Source of the DNA: Thelonectria olida
Lineage: Eukaryota > Ascomycota > Sordariomycetes > Hypocreales > Nectriaceae
Assembly: GCA_020736575.1 (NCBI GenBank)
Contig: JAGPYM010000009.1
Location: forward strand, 992,001 to 1,056,000
Length of the DNA stretch: 64,000 nt
Reading direction: 5' to 3'
This document shows positions 45,779 through 55,964 of the stretch, one piece after another. Under the pieces are notes generated by a model that did no database searches, was not told where the DNA came from, and saw only the letters and a program-made list of their open reading frames with translations. The position numbers were made by a program, and so were the translations under genes. Each line of letters starts with the position of its first letter. Positions within the stretch are counted from its first letter, which is position 1.

Positions 45779-47462
45779 TTAATAGTAAGGTCCCTTTGCC
45801 GGCTTCTTGCCACGAGGATCGTTGTCGCTGAATGTGCTATGCGCATCACTATATGCGCTGTAGCCATCTTTGCCGTCTCCCTTAACATCTCCAGACACAA
45901 GAGCAGGATTACTCTCGGTTCCCCCAACAATGATCTCGCCTCCACCCTTGACCTTACCGACGACCATGCCCTTGGCCACGCTCTTGAGGATAGCGCGGCG
46001 AGACACACCCGTCACATCGATATAAACCAAGCCAACATTCTTGAAGCCACCTCCCAAGTTCTTACTCAGCTGGCCGGCTTCAGCACCCCATCGGTGCTCT
46101 ACAACCGTGGTAACGCTGGACGATGTACCCGTGAGCAAGTTGCGTCCAGCTTGTTCAATGCCGTCAACGACAGTATTGAAGGCCATCAAACTCTTGTTCA
46201 AGACACCTGGCTTATAAGTGTCGATGGGATTTCCGTCCTTATCGAAGCCCCGGGAGCGGCCATCCTTTCGTCGAGTGATGCCAGCACCGAAATTCTGAGC
46301 AACGTGCCCGATTGCGCCAACTGTCGAGGCTGACATAGTGGCTGCTTTGTTGGAGAATTGGTTGATGCGACGAACGCGGTCGTGTGTGGTTTGCTCAAAG
46401 GTGACAGGCTTTGCGACCGGTTTCGTGTTCTTGGTGAAGCTATTGGCCTGGTTCTGCATCGTCTTGGACACGAAGTCGGATGTAGTGACGATGAGGCGGG
46501 ATGCCTTGGAGGCGCTCGACACAATAGTCGACTTCTTGTAGGCTGGGTGGTACTCCATTTCGACGTAGCTTTGAGAAATGGGCTGCACGGAGATGTTTTG
46601 GCTGCCATCTTGAGGAAGGGTGATCTCCACGGGTTCTAAGTACGGGGTTAGTATCACGGGCGAACACCTTCGGATGCGCATTAACTTCATGTGGTAGAGC
46701 TAACCTTTGGAACCTGGACGAATCTTCTTATCCTCCACGACCTGATAAGTATCAGTGAGCTCGCCAAGAACACTTCCATCCTCCTCGTCGACTAAGACGA
46801 TTCTGCCACCATGATGGGAGCTGTGGCTGCCCTGCACATAACCTTGTCCTGGGCTATATTCGGCGGGGTTGTAGGCGGGCAAGCTCTCGACAGACGCCTC
46901 GCGCGAAGCCTCGCGGTGCTTTTCCCTAACAGCTCTGGACTTCTGTGGTGGAGGCGCTCGCTCGAGGAAAGCAGTGCATTGCGCCAAAATCGTTTCGAAG
47001 GTGTCGATATCCTCTTGGATGCCTTTGCGAGTTTCACGATTGGGGAACTCGATACGGGTGAATGCGCCGGCATCGGGGCCAAGGTCCCAGCGGGGGATCA
47101 GATAACTGGTTGGTGGCTGGTGGTAGATTTGCGTTGTGGCAGGTAGGGGAAGGTCGAGCTCGGGAGGGAGGTGGAGATGCAAGTAGAAGTCCTCTTCCTG
47201 GTCTGCGACTCCAGTAGAGTCGGCGAAACCGGACGATGTTGGGACCATAAGGAGCGACAAAGTCTGAGGACCCGCGGGGGTCAGTGACTCCTCCTTGCCA
47301 TGGGCAAGATGGTAGGCATGGATGCCCTCAACTGCATAGAGGAGCTTTGGATCCTGCGACGAAGTTGCGTCAGTTGGGAAGCAAGGCGATGGAGACGGCG
47401 TGGGAGAACGGAGAAGGGTGAGGTTGCACCGTGGGGGTTCTTTTACTTACATTTGAAGCCAT
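45779..47462 (-). CDS. Spartin-like senescence-domain protein
   Basis: Three minus-strand exons (47462-47451, 47353-46705, 46635-45779) give 505 residues. The first coding exon is only 12 bp (MASN), followed by a 97-bp intron; the second exon begins DPKLLYAVEGIHAYHLAHG. The N-terminal half is proline-rich with an acidic stretch and VDEEDGSVLGEL. From about residue 225 the senescence domain appears: KASRLIVTTSDFVSKTMQ, STVGAIGHVAQNFGAG, and glycine-rich helices GGGFKNVGLVYIDVTGVSRR and AKGMVVGKVKGGGE. This domain is shared by spartin and plant ERD7 proteins, which associate with lipid droplets and membranes. The extreme C-terminus is Asp/Lys-rich. The molecular role in fungi is not established. 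Confidence 0.85.
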
Positions 47463-50400
47463 TGCGGATCTGATGGGATATCTCCTAGAGATAATGATCT
47501 GATGTTAGGAAGGGGACAACCTGGCGTGATAAGAAGAGTCTAGGAAGAAGAGGAGAGAGGAAGAATCAAGAAAAGGCTGCCAAGAAGACGGGAGCAAGAG
47601 TTGGGACTTGTGATGCGATGGATGGATGCGCTGGGTGGAGGGGTAATAAGCGGGCGGCCGATATGCAGGTGGAAGCGGCTGATGGTCTAGAAGGCCACAA
47701 TAAGCGCGATGTGCGACGAAAGAGGCACAGAACGAGCTTCGAAGAGATGAAAAGGATGGTAGATAGAGGAAGGAATTATACCCCCTAGAAATTCGATATC
47801 CAAGTTCCTCGAAGGGGTTGGCCGTGTGCTGTTGTGGAATGATGATCCAACAGCTTGCGATGTGATGCGGTGGGATGTGTGACACGGGTGGCACCAGGTC
47901 TGAACGCCGTTCCCGGTATTTTTAAGCTACCGTGCTAGAAAAGGGACGCTTATTTTGTGGTCGACGAGTGGTGAGTTGATGGAGTGTCTCTGGGCGCTTA
48001 TGCGTGTGAGAAGATGTGAGGCCTCTGGCGAGCGACGACGTCATTGGATGAGGTAGAACTGGGTGTGAAAGGAGGCCGCCATGGCAGATTTTGGTGGGGG
48101 TAGGTATTTTGTTAGGTACGGATTGCGTGTGTGTACAAAGCACAGAGCATTCCGAACATACCATGTCAAGGGTCTCGAACCGTTCGTGTTGGGGAACTTG
48201 CCAGCATCGAGGATTTATCACGAGACAGTTTCAGGCCCTTTACAGAAGGCGCAGCAGATCTTCATTTGCTGAGGGAGCTCAACTTCCACGCTTTCGATAC
48301 GTGGGTGCGCCACAGATCGTCAGCACTTAAAAGAAAATGTGGCAAACTGTGGCTGTGCCCAGCCACTCCCCACACAAGCTCCGTCTCCCTCGAATAACTT
48401 GTCACGATGGAATTGTGTAGGACAACATTACGGCAATCCCTTGAACCTAGATCCTCAGCCTTCTCTGCATGATTCCATTTTCACATGTTTCAGTAAAGAT
48501 TGTTCACAGCTTCATCATGGGGGCTTAGTGGTGTTGCCACCCAACTAGCTAGTCCTGTCGACCACACGCCCCCGTTTCAGAATCAAGGACCTTCCGCTTC
48601 AAACACCCGATTCCATTGACAAAAATGCGCTGTTTGAGAATGAAGAAATACCGAATGCCAAACGCAGCCACTTCTGTCCCGCCTACAGATGATTATACAT
48701 TCACTGTGGTCAAGTACCCTCCCACATTGCCTAGCTCCAGGCAGGTCGGGTCTGTCCTCGGCTTATTGAAGCAACTGCCAGGCAACTTGGTAAATATATC
48801 GCAAAGACTGGTTGTGGTTCAGATGAATCCTTGTCATACGGACATGGTTTCCGTGAAGAATTCTAGGTTAATAAGAAATTCGTGAACAGTGCTATCATTA
48901 CCTTCGCTGCTTAGGTTTCTCCAGACTCGACTTCCTCCACAAGGGAGTCAGTTCGTACTGGTAGGTCTCTCACGAAGCCCAGGCGGACACTCTCAGTCTC
49001 TCTAACCTTGCAAAGACGAAGCTGAGATCAAGTTCTGATTCTGGCAATATTATCCCTCTTATATCGAGCTGCTCAGGTACTTGCAGGTCCAATAGACTCC
49101 CCGGTCGGTATTCGTGACTTGACTTACCTATGAGGGGCTAGACTTGCCGGACAGTAAAGTCGGACCGACAACGTGGTTCCCTAAGCGCAACGTGCATATA
49201 ATCCATTGTTATAGTCATGGGATTGTCGAAGGGAAACTTTGTTTGGTACCCTGACTTGCCTGAGGAGGCGGGCGCTGTTTACTTCGTAAATGGGGCTCAT
49301 TTCTTGAAAAATGTTGGAGCACACCGACTGCTGAACTCCTCAGCTGTCACTACAAGAGAACTGTGGAGCAAATCACTCGTGTTTCGGGCAACATTAGACT
49401 GATCACGAGGATCACTAACTGAGTATGTTATACCATATGGAACTGGAGCGGCTTTATTCCGCTCAGAACAGAGTTTGCCAGCCTCCGAAACCAAGCTGAA
49501 AGACTAAAGTTTCCAAGCTTCCGCAGTTCATGCGAAGATGCCTCACTTACCCTTAAAAACGTCGGCGGTCAAGGATGTATCACATGTTTCCGTGGTTGGT
49601 TGATTAACTACCTAGACCGGGTTAGATGTCGCAGGAAAACTCAGAATATATGTACGAATATGTAGGTATGGACGCCACGGCGGATGCACACACCTTGTTG
49701 GACAGCGACATAATGCACAGGGGTCGCTTATTGAGCCCGAGGGAATTGCAACTCAATTTCCTTTCTCCCGGAAGCAATATTTGGGACGAATATAAAGAGA
49801 GAATATGATATATGAGGAACTAATACATAGTTGGTGGTAGATTGATGGTGAAGCCCAACGCAGCCCAACAGGCGTTCCCAGCCTCCACAAACACCCGTGC
49901 TGTCAGAAGGGCAGGGAAATTTCACACTTTAGTTGGAATCTAGCAAACGAAGTTAGGACAGGCAATGCGAGACCTAACCATTGAGTAAAAGGGACGAAAG
50001 AGGCAGACCAATCTCAACTTCACCAAGTAACGGCCGTAAATAAGGTTGCATGGCCGAGCCTCTGGGCTTCTCTGTTTCGGGTCGGAGTTGTACGAATAGA
50101 CGGCAGGCGCGGGAGCAGGTCCGGGAGCGCTCCTTCTTGTTCAAGCCAGAGAATCTCGATAGAATATTCTTTCCAGACAGGGAAGGAGCGCACACGTGTC
50201 ATGCCTGCGTGTCTGAGAGTTATCCGATTTGTCCTCCTCTGCATTCATATTTCCCCGACATCACGAGTCGAACCGGTGAGACAATACGAGACAAACTACA
50301 TTGTCACCGCCATCATCAGCCCAGAATCGCTGCCGCAGACCCCGCTACCGACTTCCTGGGCCTAACTAAACCCATGCCTCTCCTCTTTTTCCCAACAACC

Positions 50401-53306
50401 AGTCCTTGGGGACGAATTACGGACGCCTCTTTTTCCCGCACTTCCTTACCGGCCAAGACATGAGAGCTTCCTGGCCTCAGGAACAATGGAGCCCGACGGC
50501 GCATGTGCCAAACCAGGGAGTTTCCTCCCTTCTCGCGTTACACACGCAACCCTCGAATCACAACGACCCGTTGGGGGTGCAACCGAGCATTTCAGCAACT
50601 CTCCACTATGTAATAGTGTACGGATGTGGTAAGGCTGTTGTTTGACTGCTGATCCATGGGCCACCTGCTCTCGCTGGCCATGGCACCATTGACAGATGAA
50701 CAGGTTCCACCGACCACGCACCCCATACTACTGATCTCGGCGTCCGGTCAAATCCAGAGATGAGGCGGAAGTTCCCCAATGCTGAAATTTGTGCTGTGCC
50801 GTCCGCACGGCCATTTGCGCCGGTAACGGACTCGTCCAATTGTTTGGTTCGTTGTAAGACCTGAGAGTGAGGAAAAGGGGGCGTCAGTGATATTATAATC
50901 CAAGCCTCCCGTTGTCAACAGGGGCAGCAACGATCAGGATACCATCCTGGGTGAAGGATTAGACAAAACGGCTATCATCCCGTCAGGGTTCAATGCTCGG
51001 GTCTCGTTCATGTCACGCTGCCCATCCTAATAAGTCCTTGCTATTGGCGTCTCTATACAGTCAACTCGGCCGGCCGGTTTCGCTTGACAACTCACCGGTT
51101 CCGAGCAACAGGGCGAGTTTTGACTAATGCTTGCCAGTCCTGTGCGCAGCGGTCCCTGGGCTTGCGAGAAATGCCATGGTGCGACAGGGCTTCGAACAAG
51201 GTCGGTAAGAAAGTCCTGTGTACTTACGAAAAGATGACTGTTCGCTTGGGTCCCAAATTTCCCAAGCAGAAGTGGATATGCCAACGGGGAACCGGACTCT
51301 GTCAGCGAGGAAAACCAAATGCCGGCCCGTCTTGCATCCACCGACTCAGTGGCTCCAACGTCTCAGTGTCTGCCGAGGACCAGTGCCCAACCAACAGGAT
51401 CAAGGGAAAAAGTACCAGCCAGGAGAGCCAGAGCAGAATCGAGGAGGAGGGCCGGCGGGCGGCGACGTCACAAGTTGACGTCCTTCTGGAACACCCCGCC
51501 CAACCCCCGATAGGTAAGATGGAGTGTTGCTAGCTCTCATCGCCCGCTTACGGCCCTTCGGTAAGATCAGCTCCTACTGGGCCGTTGCTAGAGCTTCTTC
51601 GGTGCTTTGACTCCCTAGTCTTTTCACTTCTCGAGTCATTGGTACCTCAATGACAACTCCAGGGAGGCTCGTCTTCTTCTCCACGGTTCCTGCTGGCATA
51701 TTTACTCCATCATTACGTAGGGGTTCGCCGGGCTGGTCAGGGCGCCGCCACCATCGTCCAGTTCGCCGGGCTGACTGTTCTGCCTGGTGTCTGCCCACCT
51801 GACGGTACGGAGTCTCGTCAGCCTCGCCATGACCGTTTAGAACTCAACAATGACAACGGCAGCTTAGCTGGGGGCGCATAACTCGAGGGGAAAAGTCCAG
51901 GACAGCTCCGACAGGGTCCCGCCCGCACACAGATCCAAAATGATCCGATTGAGAAACAAAACCATGTTTCGGGGGAGGTGATCGTCGCCCTCTCGACCAT
52001 CATTGCCTCCACATTCAGCCCAAGCGTTCGAACTCTGACACCCACCACTCACCACTGGTTGCCCATCCATCCAAAGGTCCATGAGACTCAGAGACTCCCA
52101 CTTCAACGAGGAAATAACAAGTCTTGGCTCTCCAGGTTGCCTCGCAAAGAACAGTGCCGGTCCCAGTTCCAACTGGTTAGATTACATCCTAGCCTTGCCT
52201 TTCAACGTGGTGGCATGGAAGGGATACCGTCCACAAGCATTCCCTGTCCCCCGGCGTCCCCCACCACCCGCCTCGGATTTGACGTACGAACTGGTGTGCT
52301 TGTCAATCCACCCTCGGCGCGAAGGAGGTGGCACAGAGGCACCCAAACGGGCTTCAGATTCAGCTTCGTAGGCCTGGGAGCCTTGCAAGCTGTGGGGTAG
52401 GGGATCGGACGGAAAGGGCACGACTATGGATCACGAAAATAGCGGCTCTCACTGCCCAGCACACCGGCCCGTCTGGCACGCAACCTGCAGGCCACTCGGT
52501 AAGGTTTAGCACAAGGTAGGGGTACGGAGTGCAGGAGGTGCGTGTCCATGTTGTCTTTGGGGTACCAGGCTAGAAGCCGCAAGGAGTCGCTAGGAGAAGA
52601 AAACCAATAAGTTGGGCTCTATAGCTTGTCGGTCAGGTCGGAGCTCGCCCGAACCTCTCGCTCATTGACTGACTTCCCCTGCACTCTGCTTCACAACCTG
52701 CTCACCCACGTCGCCTCGAGTTGATACCATCGAGTCTTCTATCCATAACTCTGCATCTCTAGTTTTTCCTATGCTTCGTCCCACTTTGAAACCTTTCTCG
52801 CAATCTTGTTCGGAATCCCACCCTTCCGTTGGTCAACTACACTCTTACCCACGACGGACCGCTTGTCTGAATCTCAGATCATCCCAAACTCTCCCCAAGA
52901 ACTTTGTTGAAAGCCCAGCGTTGGGGCTTTGTGCGGTCAGTTGTTTCGGTTACATCACGCCCCGCGAGTTGTCACATTGCCACGTGGGTCAGTCAGGGTT
53001 TCCCTCAGAACAGGTAATCCTCCTGCTCCCGTTCCCTGAGGAGATTACATGATCTCATGCTGCGCGGTTAGCCGTTTTGTTCCATATCAACGTCCTTGTG
53101 CCACCTACTCAGCCTTCTGTCAATGCTTCGGCGTCACGTTTATCCCCTCACGCAAGGTACAGAATTCCCTCGCCCGAAACCTCTCCCGATAAAAGTCGTT
53201 TGTGTGTCAAGCTTCACAATTGGACACTGAGTAAGCCGTCCTCTCGTCGACCGCTGCTTGCTTACACACCCCATTGTTCCAAACCGGACTTCGAGGGTCT
53301 TCGTGA
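47463..53306. other. 5.8 kb gene-free interval upstream of the zinc-cluster gene
   Basis: Divergent spacer between the senescence-domain gene and the transcription factor. Sequence from about 48600 to 49950 is more AT-rich than its surroundings. One ATG-initiated frame (50050-50463, plus, 137 codons) has no recognisable domain and I do not call it. TACGGAGT motifs lie at 51806 and 52523. Candidate leader sequence and a first exon of the zinc-cluster gene lie near 52650-53300. Confidence 0.5.
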
Positions 53307-55964
53307 AGACCCAAACTCGGCACGATAGCTTCCCAACTCCGCATCCAGTCTATTCTCTCACCTCCCGACCCGGAAGTCGATGATTCAACCAACGTGCCGG
53401 ATCAGACCACCCCAAAGCGCAGGTTTGAAGACGTTGTAACCAGCTCGGAGGCTACTCCGGTGGCTCTTCCACAAACCGAGTCCGCAGACGACCGCCGACC
53501 TGAATCGGCTGGCCTCGGTATCGAACTGCCCAAGGGCCATGTGGAAGACCATAGGACATCGGCATCGTTCGGCAGCAGAGACGCCAGAAAACCATTGAAG
53601 ATGCGGCCTCCTCTGCGATCAAGTATTGCCTGCGTGAGATGTCGACGGTCCAAGATCAAATGCGACAACGATGGCGGCAACAGTCCCTGCGATACGTGCA
53701 TCAAGGGTGGCCATCAGTGCCAATACCCCGAGGCCACTCTGCTACCGCCAAAGAGGAATGAACCGCCAGCCGCTGCCAAACAGGAAAAGGAGGCAACCCA
53801 CGACAGAAAACGGGCAAGGAAGATGGAGGAACTGGTCGGGCTTGATCCTGAAAAATCTGCAGCTTACGCCGAAGAGGTGCTTTCGTATCCCTTCCTGACG
53901 GTCGAATTATGGGATCAGCTCCTCAACATCTACCGACTTCATTTCGCAACCGAGTTGCCCTTTCTCCATCTTCCGACTCTGAAGGAGAAAATCAGCCACC
54001 GACAGGAAAACAAATTCGAAACCTCGCCCGAATTAAACCTGATTCTTCTTGGAGTCTTGACTTTGACCGCTCGCTTTCACCCAGATCTTGTCAAATACGT
54101 GGCCCATCTGTCCAACACCCAAGGCAACATCCGTATGCGGACGCCACTCCACAAGGCTGACCCTGCTGCTGCCTCCGAGTTCTTTGCCACAGTTCTCTCG
54201 ACGGCCCTTGGCCCCTTGAAGGTTTCCATGACTGTGGTGACGGTGGAGAGGGTACAAGCAGGTCTCATGCTTGCATTATTTGAATGGAGTCAGCAAAACA
54301 CGTCGATAGGATACGGTGCCTGGATGTATCTTGGCATGGCAATTCGTATGGCTCAGGCCCTGAAGTTGGGCCTCGATGACCAGCGAGCGAGGCAACCAGG
54401 CCAGGGTCGTATAAACCAAAACCAGAGAGCTCACAGGCGGTCCTCGGAGATTGGCATCATCAGAGAGACTCGAAGACGAACTATGTTTAGCTGTCTGATC
54501 CTAGATCGCATGATGGCATGTGGCAACGAGCGTGTTACGACGATTCGACGCGAATGCATCCGGATTCAGCTGCCATGCACGGAGATGGCTTTTGATCTTG
54601 CGCTGGATGTCAACACCGGATACCTCAACCCCGAAGGCGAAGGAACAAACCAACCAATCAACGACGACAGTGTTTTGAGTCGATTTATACAGCTGGTGGA
54701 AATCTGGGCAGACATTTCGAAGTACTCTTCAATTGGTGGTCGTTTGGTCGATCGTGTGCCTCCATGGGATAGGCATTCAAGATTCAGAATACTTCTAGAG
54801 AGGTTGGATCTATTCATTCAGAATCTTCCCGATACTTTTACCTTTACTCGACAAAACTATTATCGACACGACAATCACCAAGCCACCAACATGTATGTAT
54901 CACTGCATATGCTGGTTTCAGTTTGCCAGGTCATCCTCAGTCGCGAGTACCTCCCTTTTTTGCCTCTGCGTTGCAGTCGGCCGGCCGGACCACTTGGGCA
55001 CCCACGACATCATCGTGATCAAATACCGGATGGATACTGGGAGGATGTTACACACCTGTTTTTCAAGGCCGCTCGAGACATTGTAGATCTCGTAGAGCTC
55101 TCTAGGGACAAGCTTCCTCAATCTTCATTAACCCTTTTTTCACTTTGGTTAGCTGGGTTTGCGGGCATCTATGCTCAGCAGTTCCCATACATGGATACCA
55201 AACATCAGATGGTCAGCCAGGAGGATATTGATCGACGGGTAGAGGGCGACTTAAATGTCCTTAGGGGAACGACGACGGGCTTGGCGTACCAGGCACTTCA
55301 CAAGATCACTACTTGCTTGCCAGGAGCTCAGAATTATCTGAAATACTTCGAGGCCGTGGACGTGTACTACACCGAAGCTGAGACGGAATTCCGACAGAAC
55401 ACCGAACAGGGCGGATCTTTATCCGAAGCTCGGGGAGGAGATCGGCTCAGCATTCGGCTAGGAGCAGAAGGCGGTGGCGGCGAGGAATGGAGGCAACCAG
55501 GGGGAAGGACGACGGATATCGCCATGTTGGTCGATGAGGAGCCACGGCTGGCACCGTACGAGGGATCCGAGAGGAGTGCCACTGATCGTGGGTCTCCAGT
55601 GGGCATGTCTGAGGGATACTCGACGAGCGTAGATTACGCAACAACGCCGAGGTCAACCCCCACGATGTCCTTCAAGGCCATGAACACGTCCATGATGCGA
55701 TCCGGATCGGCCGAGTCGCTCCCGCTCAGCACGGAGAATCGGCGAGAGGGTGGCGGCGGCAGCAGCGAGCACCGAAAGACGACACAATCAGGCAGCATGT
55801 TTATGATTCCAGGACTCGAGCCAGAAAACACATCGGCGGGCTTACCGGATTTCTCTCTCGACAAGCTGGGCGTGATCGAGTCGCAAAGAATGGGCAGGAT
55901 TCTGAACGACTTGGAGGAATTCTCGGGTGCGGGATCTCTAGGTGGAGGGTTCTCCCTGAATTAA
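53307..55964 (+). CDS. Zn2Cys6 transcription factor, 5' end unresolved
   Basis: The frame is open from 53307 to the stop at 55964, but has no ATG before 53601. The binuclear zinc cluster is ACVRCRRSKIKC, then CDTCIKGGHQC, with spacing C-x2-C-x6-C-x8-C-x2-C-x6-C. A long fungal regulatory (middle homology) region follows, including VERVQAGLMLALFEWSQQ and YGAWMYLGMAIRMAQALKLG. The C-terminal 200 residues are Ser/Gly/Glu-rich. Upstream of the cluster the frame reads LRIQSILSPPDPEVDDSTN, which looks coding, so an earlier exon is likely. One fit is an ATG exon at 53123-53156 with donor GTACAG at 53157 and acceptor ending at 53328; this is weak. If not, translation starts at MRPPLRSSIACVRC (53601). 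The target genes and inducing signal cannot be told from the sequence. Confidence 0.8.
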   Translation, partial: RPKLGTIASQLRIQSILSPPDPEVDDSTNVPDQTTPKRRFEDVVTSSEATPVALPQTESADDRRPESAGLGIELPKGHVEDHRTSASFGSRDARKPLKMRPPLRSSIACVRCRRSKIKCDNDGGNSPCDTCIKGGHQCQYPEATLLPPKRNEPPAAAKQEKEATHDRKRARKMEELVGLDPEKSAAYAEEVLSYPFLTVELWDQLLNIYRLHFATELPFLHLPTLKEKISHRQENKFETSPELNLILLGVLTLTARFHPDLVKYVAHLSNTQGNIRMRTPLHKADPAAASEFFATVLSTALGPLKVSMTVVTVERVQAGLMLALFEWSQQNTSIGYGAWMYLGMAIRMAQALKLGLDDQRARQPGQGRINQNQRAHRRSSEIGIIRETRRRTMFSCLILDRMMACGNERVTTIRRECIRIQLPCTEMAFDLALDVNTGYLNPEGEGTNQPINDDSVLSRFIQLVEIWADISKYSSIGGRLVDRVPPWDRHSRFRILLERLDLFIQNLPDTFTFTRQNYYRHDNHQATNMYVSLHMLVSVCQVILSREYLPFLPLRCSRPAGPLGHPRHHRDQIPDGYWEDVTHLFFKAARDIVDLVELSRDKLPQSSLTLFSLWLAGFAGIYAQQFPYMDTKHQMVSQEDIDRRVEGDLNVLRGTTTGLAYQALHKITTCLPGAQNYLKYFEAVDVYYTEAETEFRQNTEQGGSLSEARGGDRLSIRLGAEGGGGEEWRQPGGRTTDIAMLVDEEPRLAPYEGSERSATDRGSPVGMSEGYSTSVDYATTPRSTPTMSFKAMNTSMMRSGSAESLPLSTENRREGGGGSSEHRKTTQSGSMFMIPGLEPENTSAGLPDFSLDKLGVIESQRMGRILNDLEEFSGAGSLGGGFSLN

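Noticed and set aside
50050..50463. ATG-initiated 137-codon frame in the 5.8 kb desert
   Set aside because: Length is within what random GC-balanced DNA gives in six frames; Arg/Ser/Pro-rich with no domain, and no splice-linked partner.
52020..52040. GTTCGAACTC resembling a tRNA B box
   Set aside because: The base before it and the CC after it do not fit the B-box consensus, and no cloverleaf arms or A box could be paired around it.
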